Positions 46,604 to 60,353 of a DNA stretch of 64,000 nt are shown here, one piece after another. The translations under genes and the position numbers were made by a program. The stretch covers positions 3,615,501 through 3,679,500 of the forward strand of contig JAUKPH010000023.1 in NCBI GenBank assembly GCA_030549335.1, given 5' to 3'. Under the pieces are notes generated by a model that saw nothing but the letters and a program-made list of their open reading frames with translations, was not told the DNA's origin and made no database searches. How positions within the stretch are numbered: position 1 is the stretch's first letter; each line of letters opens with the position of its first letter. This DNA comes from Pontederia crassipes (Eukaryota > Streptophyta > Magnoliopsida > Commelinales > Pontederiaceae).

Positions 46604-48543
46604 TGACTCCCACATTAGTGGCCAGATAGAGACAAGCTTTAGCATGCAGATTTAAATTGGCTAGCCTTGAACATTACTAAATCAGGTACCAATGTAGCAA
46701 CATGGAAGAAAGCTAACTCTTTCTTTTTTACCAGAAATGATTTTAGGCAGCAACCTTGTGCAAGAAATGGTTTTGTCAGTTAACTCCTGTCTAAAGAAAG
46801 AATGCATGACAGTAATCCCATACATATATTAAACCAATGGATCTTAAACACCAAAATAAATAAACCACAATGCATCAAGTTCTTTTGCATTTGAAAATTG
46901 CTTTGCCTGTGTATATTCTAGACTTCCAGTGCACTGCAACATAGACATTAAAAGTTAGACAAGCTCATGAATGAGGCAGAAAAAACTTCCTGACATAGGT
47001 GATATTAAGAATTAACAGAAATGAATAGTGCAAGTTACCAATGCTCTTTTTTTCGGACAAGGTCAACAACCCATTATGTAGAGTCAATCCATTGTTCAAG
47101 AGAAGGCAGGATAGATAAAACCTAACCAAATTGTGGACTCTAAGAAACGAATCCCAGAGTACTAGCTCCCGTGACTTGGACTTGGACGTGCTATCCACCT
47201 GAGCCAATCAATTTGGTTTGGTGATGCCCTTTAAAAGAGAGAAGGTTGTGCTTTATCAAGTTAGCAAGGAAAATGTTTGATGGCCAACTTAATTAGGATA
47301 CAAGGAGTTCACTGAGCTACGTTTCTCCACGTTAATAACTGTGTTTTTTTCCTAAGAAGAGGAGACCTACCAGATTTGTAGGCATCACATTTTTATCAAT
47401 GAAATTGATATTTACATTGACAAGATCAACATTGTATTTAAAACTCTTTTAGTTTCCTTTATGCGTTGGTGGGGTATAGACATCATTGAAGTCTAATGTT
47501 CATACCCAATTTGGTGGAAAACTATGTGCAGAGATTTAAAATAGGTACACTCCATGTGTTAACACCATGTTTTAACAACTAGCAGGCAGGTTTGGATATT
47601 TAGTATAATTTGAGCACATTTACATAAAAACTTTTTAAGGAGGTAAAGTTATTTAAAAGCCACTCGACGTAGGAAGCAAAAACATCGTACACAAAACCAC
47701 TATGAGATAATCTTGCTCAACTTTATCACAAAATGTCTCAATCATCCTTAGAGGGTTTATTAGTGGAATATCTTTCGGAACCATTTCTTTAACAATAGGA
47801 AAAATAAGAAAATATACATGTATCACTTAAGAATACGAAAATGGGGAGCATATTTCAAAAGAATATTTTCGCTGGACAATCATAGGTTAGGCTCATATAA
47901 AATACAGGGGCTAAACAAATAATTTAGATGAATAACATTTTAAATTACAGGTCGTATGAGTGTACATACGAAGTGAGAAGCGAGATACCACAATACTTGG
48001 CACTGAAGTGCCATAGTTAACGAAATTCAGTTTTCCACCGGATGAAATGGTATCGCCCTTGACGAGCACAAATACTTCTACCGCACATTGTAAATGAGAA
48101 TCATGCATCCGAGATTCAGAAAATGCCAGAAAAATATCACAACGTAGAGTTAAAGTTACCTCCTTAGAGTAAGATGAACAACGGAGCACATGAAACATTC
48201 GTGGAGATGAAGATGGGTAATAGCATGATTCTCTCCCATTTTTGGGTCATCTGGTTCATTGAGCTTTATCCGGGAAATGTGGAAGCATTATAACTTATAG
48301 ATATATTGAAAACAACTTACCTGCACGAAACCATAATAAACTTGTCAAACTAATGAATTAGAAAAGATGCTGACGAATGACTAGGAAATAGTAAGTTAGC
48401 ATGATTCACATGTAGTAAACAAACAATGAAAAAAATAAAATAAACCATAACGCAAAATTTCAGCACCAAGGTTAGATGCCATAAAAGATAACATGAAAAA
48501 TGGTCAAGACCACTCACTTAACTACAGACAACATTTGCAGTTG
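46604..48543 (-). repeat. Tandem array unit U5
   Basis: A unit of about 1.94 kb. It shares private variants with U7 (accacaatact, tacttctaccgcac, tcatctggttcattg) that other units do not have. Confidence 0.88.
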
Positions 48544-49868
48544 TGACTCCCACATTAGTGGCCAGATAGAGACAAGCTTTAGCATGCAGATTTAAATTGG
48601 CTTGCCTCGAACATTAGTAAATCAGGTAGCAATGTAGCAACATGGAAAAAAGCTAACTCTTTCTTTTTTACCAGAAATGGTTTTAGGCTGCAAGAAATGG
48701 TTATGTCAGTTAACTCCTGACAAAAGAAAGAATGCATGATAGTAACCCAATACATATATTAAACCAATGGATCTTAAACATTAAAATAAGTAAACCACAA
48801 TGCATGCAATTCTTTTGCATTTGAAAATTGTTTTGCCTGTGTATATTCCACACTTTCAGCGCACTGCAACATAGACAATGAAAGTTAGACAAGCTCATGA
48901 ATGAGGCAGAAGGAACTTCCTGACATAGGTGATTTTAAGAATTTACAGAAATAAATAGAGCAAGCTTCCAATGCTGCTTTTTTTCAGACAAGGTCAACAA
49001 CCCGTTATGTAGAGCCAATCCATTGTTCAAGAGAAAGCAGGATAGATAAAACCTAACCAAATTGGGGGCTCTAAGAAACGAATCCAAGAGTACTAGCTCC
49101 CGTGACTTGGACTTACGTGCTATCCACCTGAGCAAACCAAATTGGTTTTGTAATACTCTTTAAAAGAGAGAAGGTGTGTTTGATCAAGTTTGCAAGGAAA
49201 ATGTTGATGACCAACTTAATTACGATACTAGGAGTTCCATGAGCTACGCTTCTCTACATTGAATACTCTGTTTTTTCACTTAAAAAGAGGAGACCTACCA
49301 GATTTGTAGGCATCATATTTTTATTAGTGAAATTGATATTTACATTGACAAGGTCAACATTGTATTTAAAACTCTTTTAGTTTCCTTTATGCGTTGGTGA
49401 GGTATAGACATCATTGAAGTCTAATGTTCATACCCAATTTGGTGGAAAATTATGTGCAGAGACTTAAAATAGGTACAGTCCATGTTTTAACTTCATCGTT
49501 TGACAACTAGCAGGCAGGTTTGGATATTTAAAATAGGTACAGTCCATGTGTTAGCATAATTTGAGCATATTTACGTAAAAACTTATTAAGGAAGTAAAGT
49601 TATTTAAAAGCCACATGACATAGGAAGCAAAAAACATCATACACAAAACCACTGTGAGATAATATCAGGCAACTTTATCACTAAATGTCTCAATCATATT
49701 TAGAGGGTTTATTAGTGGAATATCTTTCGGAATCATTTCTTTAACAACAGGAAAAAGAAGAAAAATATACATGTATCATTTACCAAGCATACGAAAATGG
49801 GAAGCATATTTCAAAAGAATATTTTCCCTGAACAATCATAGGTTAGACTCATATAAAACATAGGGGAC
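48544..49868 (-). repeat. Tandem array unit U6, truncated
   Basis: The unit breaks off after about 1.32 kb (gttagactcatataaaacat) where unrelated DNA starts. It shares with U8 a private local duplication (aaaataggtacagtccatg twice, near 49466 and 49529). Confidence 0.88.
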
Positions 49869-50246
49869 TGTTAAGAACCTTTATGATATTTCACAAAGGA
49901 GATCTATCAACAGAATCAAATAAATGATTTCATGCCTGTTTTTTGATATGCTCCCTTGTTCAGGAACCAATGACATGTCAAAAAGAACATAAAATTTGAA
50001 AAATTATAAGTTTTTCCTGTGAATTAATTGAGAATTTGATCCCAACGTCATTGCAGCATATGATGGAAATGGGTGGTATGTAGTTCTTTGGGACATAACA
50101 TGGAATCTGAACCAGAACTGATAGCAGATGATTACTCAATTTTCTTAATCATCGATCCTGTTCATTAGAAAAAAGAAACACTCGGATCATTTTTAAGTCC
50201 TGCAAGAAATGAAGATCTAGAAAGGGAACAAAATCACAAAGCTAAA
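49869..50246. other. Unassigned junction DNA
   Basis: This is not part of the repeat unit. No coding or transposon similarity is recognised. Confidence 0.45.
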
Positions 50247-50900
50247 CTAACCGTTTTCATCAATGAGCTCCAACAACCGCAACAAAATGGAAAATAACAG
50301 TCTTCTCAAAAAAAAGAAAAGAAAAGAACACACAAAACGAATTAGGAAAAGGGCAAAAAGGCATAACGTTAGAACAGGAACAACATGAAGAAAGGTGAGG
50401 GCGACATCCAGAACCTTCAAGCACCTAAGCGCGACGGATCGGCCAACGAGTCCTGGCCACCTGCGGCAGGTTTCGAGGGGCTCGAGGGCGTCGTCCAGAA
50501 CCTTCGAGCGCCAAAGTGTCGCGGCGGTCGGCCGACGGCCAGGAGAAATGGTGGCGAGATTCAAGTGGCCTGACGTCGCCCTCACCTGCCGGTCCCCTCG
50601 TCGGCCCCTCGAAACCTGCTGTCGGGCCGCGCCGCGGCCGTCGCGCTTTGACGCTGGAAGGTCTCGTCGGCCCCTTGAAACCTGCCTCCGATGGCCTGGA
50701 CTCAGATGCGGCGGTCGGCCAACGGCTAGGGGAAATGGTGGCGAGAGACGGCACCTAAGTCCAGGCCACTGAGGAGTGGACAGGCAATAGAAAGGAGGAG
50801 GCTGGAGGTGGAGGCGAAGGCGGAAGCAACGGCCGGCTGCGGCGATGGAGGAGTAGTTGAGCGGTCGGAGAGGGTTTGGGCGGAGGAAGAAGAGAAAACA
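50247..50900 (-). other. GC-rich island with direct repeats
   Basis: A sharp GC-rich block in AT-rich surroundings. Related words recur about 190 bases apart (ggccgacggccaggagaaat / ggccaacggctaggggaaat, each followed by ggtggcgaga), as do variants of ggcccctcgaaacctgc. Open frames on both strands (50247-50585, 50395-50772) follow from composition. It could be the first exon and promoter of a lost gene, or part of a transposon. I cannot tell. Confidence 0.4.
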
Positions 50901-50929
50901 CCAAGAACACGAATCTTGTTTTTGTACGT

Positions 50930-51963
50930 ATGAATTTTGATTACTTTAAACTAGTGAAACCCCCTTGCACTTTTATATAATATCAATTACCAAATAAATA
51001 TTTATTCCTTATTATAAAAAATATGTCAATCACTTTTATATAATTATTTTAATTTTGTATTAAGTAAAGTTTTATATCTTCTATATCATGTTTAAATAAA
51101 TATTAGATAGATTGCATGTGATATGTTAGTTATAATCTAATTTTCAAAAATGTGTGTTCAATTTAATTTTCGCAAGTGTGTTTGCAAAAAATTCTAATGT
51201 ATAATTTTTAGTGGAGGTCAATTTTAATCGTGGGAAATGAAATAAACTAAAATGTGACTATTGATTTTTTTTAAGGATGGAAAAAAATTGTTTGCCTACT
51301 TTCTTATTATGAAATGACACAATATATATAATAGTTAAATCATTACTTTATCAACAACACATAATAATATCATAATGCGAAGATTGTCGTACATAATGAA
51401 TGTAAAGAATAAAGATGGGAAGTCAGAATAAAAAATAAAATCGATCACAAGAAAGCATATGTGAAGTTAAAAAGGGTGTTTGGAGCAATTTAGAATAAGG
51501 CCGTCGAAATTCCTTGTATTCAAATGATGATTTTGAAGAAAGATAGAACCAGAGAAGCCGTCGCAAAATGAAGTAGAACGAACACTATTTTGGGGGAAAA
51601 TAAAAGTAAAAAAAGGAAAGAAGAGAAATTACATAAATACTAAATGAAATAAAAAAAATAAATAATTCAAATATTGAGTAAAAACATGCTTGGGAAATTT
51701 CAAAGAACCGAATAAAATACATAATAAATATTAAATTACGAGGATAAAAAACTAACAAATAGAAAATAAAATGCAAGTTATACATAATGAACACTTATTG
51801 TAGAATGGTTAGTTATAGTTGAGTGGCGGTGGAGATGAAGGGATTTCTTTGTGTAATGTGCACATACAATGAGTTATAGTTGAATAAGGAATGATAATTA
51901 TTGTGTGTTATGAATGGCTAATCCTATAATTAGAAAATAGATAGTAACTTATGCTTCCATTTT

Positions 51964-52000
<37 letters not shown>

Positions 52001-53184
52001 TTAAGGGACAATATAAATTATTTAGAGACTATTATTAAGGGAGAGTATGAAATAAGTTAGCAACTATTTGATAACCAAGAATTTGTATTTTAATTTATAA
52101 CCAAATTTGTTGAAAAAATAATTAATGATTTAGAACCTATGATAAAAAAATTATAAAGGACAGAAACTCTTAAAGTGAGCGTAACGGTTACAATTTCATT
52201 AGGTCGCTTGATGATATTTAAACGTGGAATTTAAATATACGGTGCTCCATGAGAAGAGAGGAAGATGTGAGAGAAAACAATAAAAATTGACGAAAATAAC
52301 AAAATAGATAAATACTCGACTTAAAAGAATATATATATATCCTAATTAACATATATATAATTATATATTATATTTATCCGAGTTTTAAAAGATCTAAAGG
52401 TACTAAATTATTGTCATCATAAAAAAATAGATCACTTTAAAAGAAGATAAAAAATTATCTGAGGAAATAAAAAAGATTAATAGTATGTATAAGTGATAGA
52501 GTTAAAAAAGTGATGCCATATTTATAAATGAGTTGCTTCAAAAAATTTGGCTCAAATCCTATTATATTACCGGAATATTAATTCCTTAAATTATTTTACT
52601 AAATAATTTTCTTTGCTGAGATTATAGAAATTTAACCATTTAATATGATCATACAATTAATATTTTGACTACATGAAGTGAATGGCAACGTGAGAGGTAT
52701 AGTACATCCTTTTAGAAAAAAATGAAGCGTATTCTTTTTACTATAGGATACAAATGATGCTAAGCAACACCAGAAACATTTCTTTTGCATCAACTTTATT
52801 CAATAAAAAAAATTATTAAAGTCATAGTGAATGATGCCTCCCAAATCATAGATATAAAAACCAGGAAGCTGGTACTCAACAATGGTAGCATGCTCTAGTC
52901 ACTTCCTTTCGTGATCGACTTCTATGAGGATCTTGTTGTCTCTTCGTTTAGATCATTAATCCAAGCAGTAATATTTACCATTGGCTACATGCTACCATGT
53001 ATGTATCATCAAAAATTCACGCGTGACCTATAAGTACATAGTCGTTCAAGAGAACCAGCACGTAAGACCCTAGATTTTGTCTATAGTAATATCATATATT
53101 TTGAAAAAAATAAGATTAATCTTTACAATATATCTCCTAGATTTGATATTTGTCTATATGAAAAGAGCTTATCTCAAAATCGAT
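50930..53184. other. AT-rich intergenic DNA
   Basis: No gene is recognised. It contains an AT microsatellite at about 51967-51996 and several A/T-rich low-complexity stretches. Confidence 0.5.
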
Positions 53185-54306
53185 TTAATTTTGCTTTGAT
53201 ATTTTAATATGGCTTAAAATAGAGCTCAGTTGCTTTGCCTTAGGCTTCTTCACTATCATCACAGTGCAGTGCGCATGATGAGCACAGTAATCGCTCACGC
53301 TGCCCCACACAATCCTGCAATCCATAATTATTTGTTTTTAATTAACACAATCATAAAAAAAGAGCTTTTTTCAGAAAAAACAAACACTACAAGAAATATT
53401 ACCTCCTTTTGTAATCGGACAATGAAAAAACATTCTGACATAAAAAATTGGCCAAAAGATTGAAGAGATTTTTCTGCCTTCTGAGAAGTTTATAAAACAT
53501 CTTCTTAGTTTACACTTCTAATCTCAAAGAAAGTAAATTACTTATGCAGAATATTGATTTTCTTTATAATTATATTTTCCTCAAAATTTCATTGTATTAA
53601 CATAAACACGTACAATTAAATATACAAGCATACATATATTATGAATGCACCTGACCTGTACAAACATATATATTATCACCTTTTGAGCGCTCCATAACCA
53701 TGGCTCCCAATCACCAGCATGTACTGCATAATGTCTTTCTATGACTGTTCTCGCATCTCCTTCCTTTACTTCATATTTCATCTGACGCCTGAACATATGT
53801 AGATAAATATATCTATATGTTGCACGAGAAAATAATTGTATTTTTCCTTCGTTTCTTTGGTCCTTTAGTTTTTTTTATTACGTACTGCGCTCACCTTGCA
53901 GAGCTCCTATGCTCCGTCGATCACCTTCATCGACGCCGTCTTCTTTAGGTCCGTCTCCACAGACTTCGTCTGATCCTAGATGTAGCAATTTTTCAATGAT
54001 AGATAAGGAAGGGGGGAGAGAGAGAGACCAAGGCAGGCGAGGCCGATGATGGAGGTGGCCACGGGCCTGGAATGGAGGATGAGGAGGTGGAAGGAGGGGC
54101 TGGATCCCTTGGGGAAGAAGTGTTGGAGAGTCCACTGCAGGGCGTAGCTTTGTGGTCAGCTCCATCCGAAGGTAGTGCTCCATGTAATCCTCCACCTCCA
54201 ACACCACATGCACCGGCGAAACCAGTCGCCATCGCCTATTGGGATCCATGAGAGACTTGTTCGTCATGCACGCCTTCATCCTGTGCGTTTCCTCCAATGC
54301 CTTCAA
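53185..54306 (-). pseudogene. Universal stress protein (USP) pseudogene
   Basis: Three exon-like blocks lie on the minus strand. Block 1 (53895-54306) contains SYALQWTLQHFFPKGSSPSF, HLLILHSRPVATSIIGLA and SVETDLKKTASMKVIDGA, TAG, ELCK before a gt donor. Block 2 (53680-53788, flanked by ag and gt) reads RQMKYEVKEGDARTVI. After a frame change it reads MLVIGSHGYGALKR, the USP nucleotide-binding glycine motif. Block 3 (53314 down to TAA at 53185-53187) reads VSDYCAHHAHCTVMIVKKPK, the USP C-terminus. The family's small alpha/beta fold binds nucleotide and responds to stress. Two in-frame TAG codons, a shift inside block 2 and a phase mismatch between blocks 1 and 2 indicate a pseudogene. The USP assignment itself is firm. 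Confidence 0.82.
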
Positions 54307-54985
54307 CGTATAGGAATCTAGAGAGTAGTAATTTTTTGTGTGAACTTGCTCCTTTTAAACACCATCTTTGCTATTCATTTTCCAAAAGAGAAAAAAAATC
54401 TAAATTATTCTATAACTTTACATATTCTAAACTGTTCTAACTTAAAAGGCAAGATGAAACAACACCCGGTTGCATGCACACGTTTAAAGGATAGAAGAAC
54501 TAATGATGTAGTCCTTATAATGGACAAGTCTTATTATTATAATTGAGGAGAGAGAATAGAAGAAGGATAGAAGTTCGAAACGGGACTCAGCATCTTATAA
54601 ATTGAAAAAAAATTAAATAATTATATTTTATTTAATATTTGAATTATTCATTAAAAGGAGTTACAAATGTCTGACATTCAAAGATTAAATGCTATGGAAT
54701 ATTTTTAATGATTCATGAAAAAAGGAGTTACAAATGCTATGGAATATTTTAAAATATTTAAAAAATTTAAAACACTTAGAAAAAAGAGAAAATCAAATCC
54801 TACGACGAGAAGTACTAAGTATTAAATGGGTACATTAGTTGAATGGGAGTTACATGAAAAAGAAAAAATTGATTTGACAATGGGAGTTACACGAAATAGG
54901 AAACCAATTGAAGGAAAGCGATGAAAAGTAAAAAAAAAAGATAAAATCAAATGGTGCAATATGAGCCTCTTCGATGCATCAACTT

Positions 54986-55027
<42 letters not shown>

Positions 55028-56187
55028 TTTATTGAGATTATTTTTTAATTTTGAAAATTATTCATATTTTAAATACGTGGATTATTCTGTATAAAGTTCG
55101 AATCATAGAAATACTACATAAAATCATATCTTATTTTATTTATTTAATATTTTCTATCCTTTCTAATATATAATTTAATTAAAAAATCTAGTATCACACA
55201 TTGAAAATCTAGTTACAATAATGGTTAAAAATAATAAAAATATAATAATTTATACGTACTGTCATTAACTAATTATGGATATAATAGGTTATCCATAATT
55301 TTATGATTGGTTATAGAACTTCTCTCTCCGTCATAATAAAAAATAATGAAGTTTTTTTTCATGCGTTAATAACTATAAAAATCTATTCAAAGTCTCAAAG
55401 GGCAATAAGAATAAATATGTTTGGCAACGGAACTGGAGTTCAAGTTCTCGTAGTTCTAATTGTGTATACATAAAATATTATGTAATAAGGTCTTTCCCAC
55501 TCATAAAATATTATGTATACATTTATATTTATTAGATATAAGGTAAACCCTAAATATTAGTAATGTCATGGAGGAAAGGAAGGATCTTTATGGGGAGACT
55601 ATAAATTTACCAAGATAATCAAATTTACTTGACCCTATCGTTAAGGCCTAGCATATGTCAAAATAGTCTGAGCTCTAGCATTTGTACTAAGAGATAAGTT
55701 ATCACAAAATTGAATATTTTTCATTATCTCACTTTTTAGCCTAAAGGAACTTGAATATCACTAAGGGCAAGATAAAGCTTGGAAGTATGAACACTGCTTA
55801 GTCATCCTCAAATTATTCGTTTATTATAAATCTTTTATTTTTTTAGAAAATGATTCTAGAAAATCGAGTTAAAAAAACTTATGTCAATGATCACTATATA
55901 TGGAGAGGACAAGGATAAATTTCTTGCATATTAGTTTAAGAACCAATTGTCATATATGATGCAAAATATCTATGAAACACATAACGCAATATGACAAAAA
56001 CCTACACAAATAAACTATTAGATTAAATAATATACATAACATGCAAGCATTACAAATGTGATGTAGTGTGTTTTAGGAAATTGCAATCTTAATCATAGAA
56101 CTCAAGTTATCCTCTTCATAATGCCTACATAAAAAAGTACATATTCAAAAATTTATCTTACAATGTCACATGGAAACTTATGCTAAT
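54307..56187. other. AT-rich intergenic DNA
   Basis: No gene is seen. It contains a near-duplicate of a short segment (aaaaggagttacaaatg near 54652 and 54719) and the TA microsatellite listed separately. Confidence 0.5.
54988..55025. repeat. TA microsatellite
   Basis: An uninterrupted TA dinucleotide run of about 38 bases. Confidence 0.9.
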
Positions 56188-57300
56188 TGTAGGATCAAAA
56201 GCATCGAAAGGGAGTGAATTGATGTATAAAAATACTATCGTGAAATCAATTTCAGAAAGTTGATAAAATCGATCACAAGCAAATAATGATAAAGAGCAAA
56301 TAAGAGATAAGGAGCAAAACAAAGAGAACACAATGTGTTGACGAAGTTTGGCCCAATTCGTTGGCCTACGTCCGCTCCGACTTCTCGTCATCGAGACCAC
56401 TGGAGTTTCACTAGCTTTTTCTTTTCTTGTAGGGAGAGAACAACCCTCTTTATACCACACGTCTTCTTCTCCGCTTAAGAGGGAAGGCACACCTCTTTTT
56501 ACAAGAAGTTCTCAACTTCAGTAAATCTCACTAAAGAATTCTCTCTGACTCACTTCTTTTACAACTAATGCTCACTCTTAAAATATAGAAGAGAAAGAGA
56601 TTATTTGCAAACTTTTGATTCAAGAAGTGTTTTGAACTTAGGTAGAGCTCCGGAGTGTTTTCTCTTGCTTGGATAATCTTTTTTCAGGCTTTGGTACTCC
56701 TTTTATAAGTTTCTTCATGTGTTGATTACTACCAAAAAGTCTTGCATAAATTCCGTCTTAAAAATTAGTTGTTACTACTTCAGTCTATGATTGGTCGACC
56801 ATATTTATAGACTGGTAAATATGATCATAGCGCATTTTCTGTGTTGTATGGGCTGACTGGTCGATCGATCCTTCGACCGATATGGTCGCAACATTTGTTG
56901 AATTCATTTTTTGAGTTGATCGGTGGACCGGTTCTTCGATAGTCATGATCGCGACATTTGTTGAATTCATTTTTTGAGTTGATCGATAGACTAGTGCCAC
57001 GACCAAACCATCAACCATCTTCGCGTCATGTGTGGAATTTGTTCTTCTGTTGGTCGGTCGACCCGTGCCACAATCAGTCCATCGATCGTCATCTTTGCGG
57101 TGTATTTCTACTCGATATCCATCGACCGATCGACCGACCGTCAGTACAGAATTTTTCTATTTAATTTTTTAACTTTGCGACTTATTCTACAAATATAGTC
57201 ATGTCAATCTTACACATGCATTGTCATCACTTAAGTATATATTAGTAATTTTTATGTCAAATCTAATTTGTTATCATCAAAACATATGATTCAATAATCT
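56188..57300 (-). repeat. Probable Sirevirus-like copia LTR
   Basis: On the minus strand the unit starts after a purine tract (aaaaggggaag) with ttgaatcatatgttttgatg. It contains the block gacgtaggccaacgaattgg, and ends ccctttcgatgcttttgatc. These features resemble long Sirevirus LTRs as I know them. Near 56790-57150 the DNA is rich in ggtcgatcgacc-type words and carries two adjacent copies of a ~70-base segment (acatttgttgaattcatttt). No second LTR was found in the window. Confidence 0.5.
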
Positions 57301-58300
57301 TCCCCTTTTATGATGACAAACTAATTGAACGATAGAGAAGAAAAGGTAAATTGGAAGCATAAGAAATGAATAGTAAACAAGCGCCCCCTACATTCATGCA
57401 CATTTCACATTTTCTCCTTTGAATAAGTGGCATTTATGTTGTCATAATATGAAGCAATATAAACATATGACATCAAGAGCTATAGACACAAGATAAATAT
57501 GAGATATTAAAGTACAGCCATCAAGAAGCAAAATGTTATTACCTTGCTTCTATAATCAACACATCCATCGTGTGTTCAAACACTAACATATGCGACTATA
57601 GTCAGTGGATGACACTAATACAAATAAAAATTGTGAACACATAGCAACTAGCAACTAACAAACATAGCAACTACTAGGAGCACATTGCAGCGTCCAAACT
57701 TCTCCCTCTTTTGACATCATCAAAGAGGGAAGCAACTCATCTACATCTCATCGGCACTATCATCATCATGAATCATGGGAGAAATGAATCATTGTGATGC
57801 ATAGTATGCCTGTAGCGAGCCAACAAGATATGAGTCACTCAACAGTCTATAGCATCCACCTGTTGTGAAAGAATAATAAAGTCGTAGGCTGAAGTCGATG
57901 CGGCGTAGTGTGGGAGTCCCTGCTCAAAAAGTGCATGCCTCAGAGGCGAACTGGGTTGACGACTAGATCAAGCCTCCTGTACGCCGTGAGTATTCATAAG
58001 CGTTGGCTCTCCATCAATGGCATCATCTCTATCATCATCAGTATCCAACCTAAGATATTTTCGGTGCAAAGTTGCTGAGTCAATAACGTCCCAGGGGTGA
58101 GGTCGAATGTACTCCTCTCCCGTAGGAACATCGACATCGAAATGAAGTAAAATCCTAATTATCTAGACTCCAAAATATAACGGGTAACAGTCAGAGGAGA
58201 CCTTATGGAGTGATAAAAAACATAGTGGCCAAAATGAAGAAATGATGCATCTCGGATACAGAGACAATGAACGGATGGATATATACTATAATTTTGAAGG
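57301..58300 (-). mobile_element. Sirevirus-like internal 3' region, decayed
   Basis: It adjoins the LTR through the polypurine-like tract at about 57302-57312. A second purine-rich tract is present at 57700-57732 (minus strand ctttgatgatgtcaaaagag). The minus strand around 57990-58110 reads RPHPWDVIDSATLHRKYLRL, resembling the 'HPxDxID..TL' segment of plant Sirevirus-associated proteins. There is no intact frame. The assignment is tentative. Confidence 0.4.
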
Positions 58301-59559
58301 AAAAACTCGTTGAAAACATTGATATTAACATATTAGTCATATGTTTAAATTATATTATATGTTTTTTCTTATAAATATAGTTACTGATGGATCACGCCAT
58401 CGATTTCCAATCCGTCGGTAATCCCGAAGGCTGTGTCATTAAAATACTAGTCATATGTTTAAATTACATTGTTACTGTAATATCTCAAATCTAATTCGTA
58501 TATTATATGTTGTAATATTGTAACCTATGATTGATGAACGATATGATATGTGTGTTCATTCTAATGTCACTTATCAAATTTTTAAAATTTTATTCAATTT
58601 AAATAAAGTATTAAGATATAATTAATAGACATTCTATGCTAAAGCATATACTCATATTATTAAGTATGCATATAGTTATTAACATGTAGATTAAATCTCA
58701 AGAATCAATCAAATGCTGCCAAGTGGCATCTAGGAAAAGTATGTGTAAAAAATATTCAATATAGAAAATATATGAATAAATTATTTGAGTTATATTATCA
58801 TAATATATACTTAATAATGAATAATTATTGTCCATTAATAAGTTATTTTGGATGTCAAAATTTTATTGGATGAAAAAGTTGCTCACATACAAGCTGCCAG
58901 CAATCTAGCAACTTGCCACCTCATGCTTAGTTGATTTTTTCAACCGCCTTTCTCATGTGATAAAAATCTGAAAAAAATCCTCCTATATCCATTACATGTT
59001 TAGAAATTTCATCTAAATTATCAGATCTTGACAATTCTAATCCTAAGCTAATGGTCCTTTTCATGATCATCTTTTAATCGTCAAGTCTTCTCCAAAAAAT
59101 GAAATTTCTTATAATTGATCCTCTATGAGTCTACTTTCATTGAGATTTGGAATCAAGTTAATATGATTTCTGTAAAAAAAGTTATGCTTTTATCTTTAAG
59201 GTACTATCACTCTGTCCGCCGAAATTATTACCCGAATTTGTAAATTATGTATTAAATCCAATATGTCATGGAATTATGGAATTATTGGATGACGACAATC
59301 TTTCTCATTCAATGAATTCCTAAATAATTCCTTATAAGTTATAGGTACAACATGCCCTTTGGATTATCTCTATATCATGATCATTAAGGCATAACATTAT
59401 GCATCTCTGCGATTCTCATAGGTAGCATTCTCAATTAAGTTAGATATCAACTTTCCAATTTGAATCCATACTCTTTCCTAACATTATGATTAGGAATCCA
59501 TTGAGGTCTCCTTTAATTCACTATTTGATAATAAATGTCATACTTCACTTGTTGTGTTG
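58301..59559. other. AT-rich DNA, no gene recognised
   Basis: Nothing coding is recognised. A short block at 58381-58440 with atccgtcggtaatccc-type words resembles CACTA transposon subterminal repeats but is too small to call. Confidence 0.45.
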
Positions 59560-60353
59560 ACCTCACTTCTATCTCATTTTATAATGCCTTAAGAGTAACG
59601 TGGGGATAAGGAGGGTTTTGGTTATTCAACCTTAAAATAACCTCCTTAGAACTTTGATTATTCCTTTCAGAATAACCTCCTTAGGCGTTGCCTTACACCA
59701 TCAATGAAACTATTCTATTTCCATCATTTAAGGATTTGTGTCATCCCTTACTTTATCTTTGGCTTCACCAACCAGTTTCCTTTTGGCATAGGTCAACTTG
59801 CGGTTCTTGCCGCAATCCATATCAAAGAAGATCTGCTCAACCTCCTCGATTTATCTTTATGCGTCCTCGAAGTCGGCCTTTCCGCCGAACTAAGGGGTCT
59901 ACAATTTTAGGAACATCTATAGTGTCTCTACGATCATGCCCAAACTACCATGCAAGATTCATGGGTGGGAGTATGCAATGTAAGCTAAGTGGGATCCATA
60001 GATATCCTTACCTCAATCACATTCAATTGGGGATCTTGGGTCTACTATCTATTTTCTATTGGGCTCTAAGTCTACTGCTCATTAGCCTGTGAGCATAGGG
60101 TCTGCTGAATGACCTGCTACAATCCATTCTTGGGAGCCCGTGGGAAATGGTCCGGAAAAGCCATAGTAGCTGCTCCCAAACATCAATAACAATAACCATT
60201 ATATTAGTGTGAGCTCCATAATCAATATCACAATACAATACTTACTTGACCCTACTTGATGGTTGTAGTGGTTGCTCATGACAGTTGCACATTGACTCAA
60301 TTTTATCTATTAGACACAATTAAGAAGTGCCTCTCCTTAGTCTCTGATACCTT
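59560..60353 (-). mobile_element. Tekay-like gypsy: primer site and gag remnant
   Basis: The minus strand next to the LTR end reads gaaggtatcagagactaagg, a degraded iMet primer site (consensus TGGTATCAGAG). Further on (about 59910-59720) a gag segment is readable: FGGKADFEDA, then IEEVEQIFFDMDCGKNRKLT, YAKRKLVGEAKD. This is the capsid pattern of gypsy gag (FSGxxDPxxAxxWIxExExIF). Stops are present. The element is truncated before pol. Confidence 0.7.

Noticed and set aside
58381..58440. CACTA transposon terminus
   Set aside because: Only a few words resemble CACTA subterminal repeats; no CACTA end, duplication or transposase was found.
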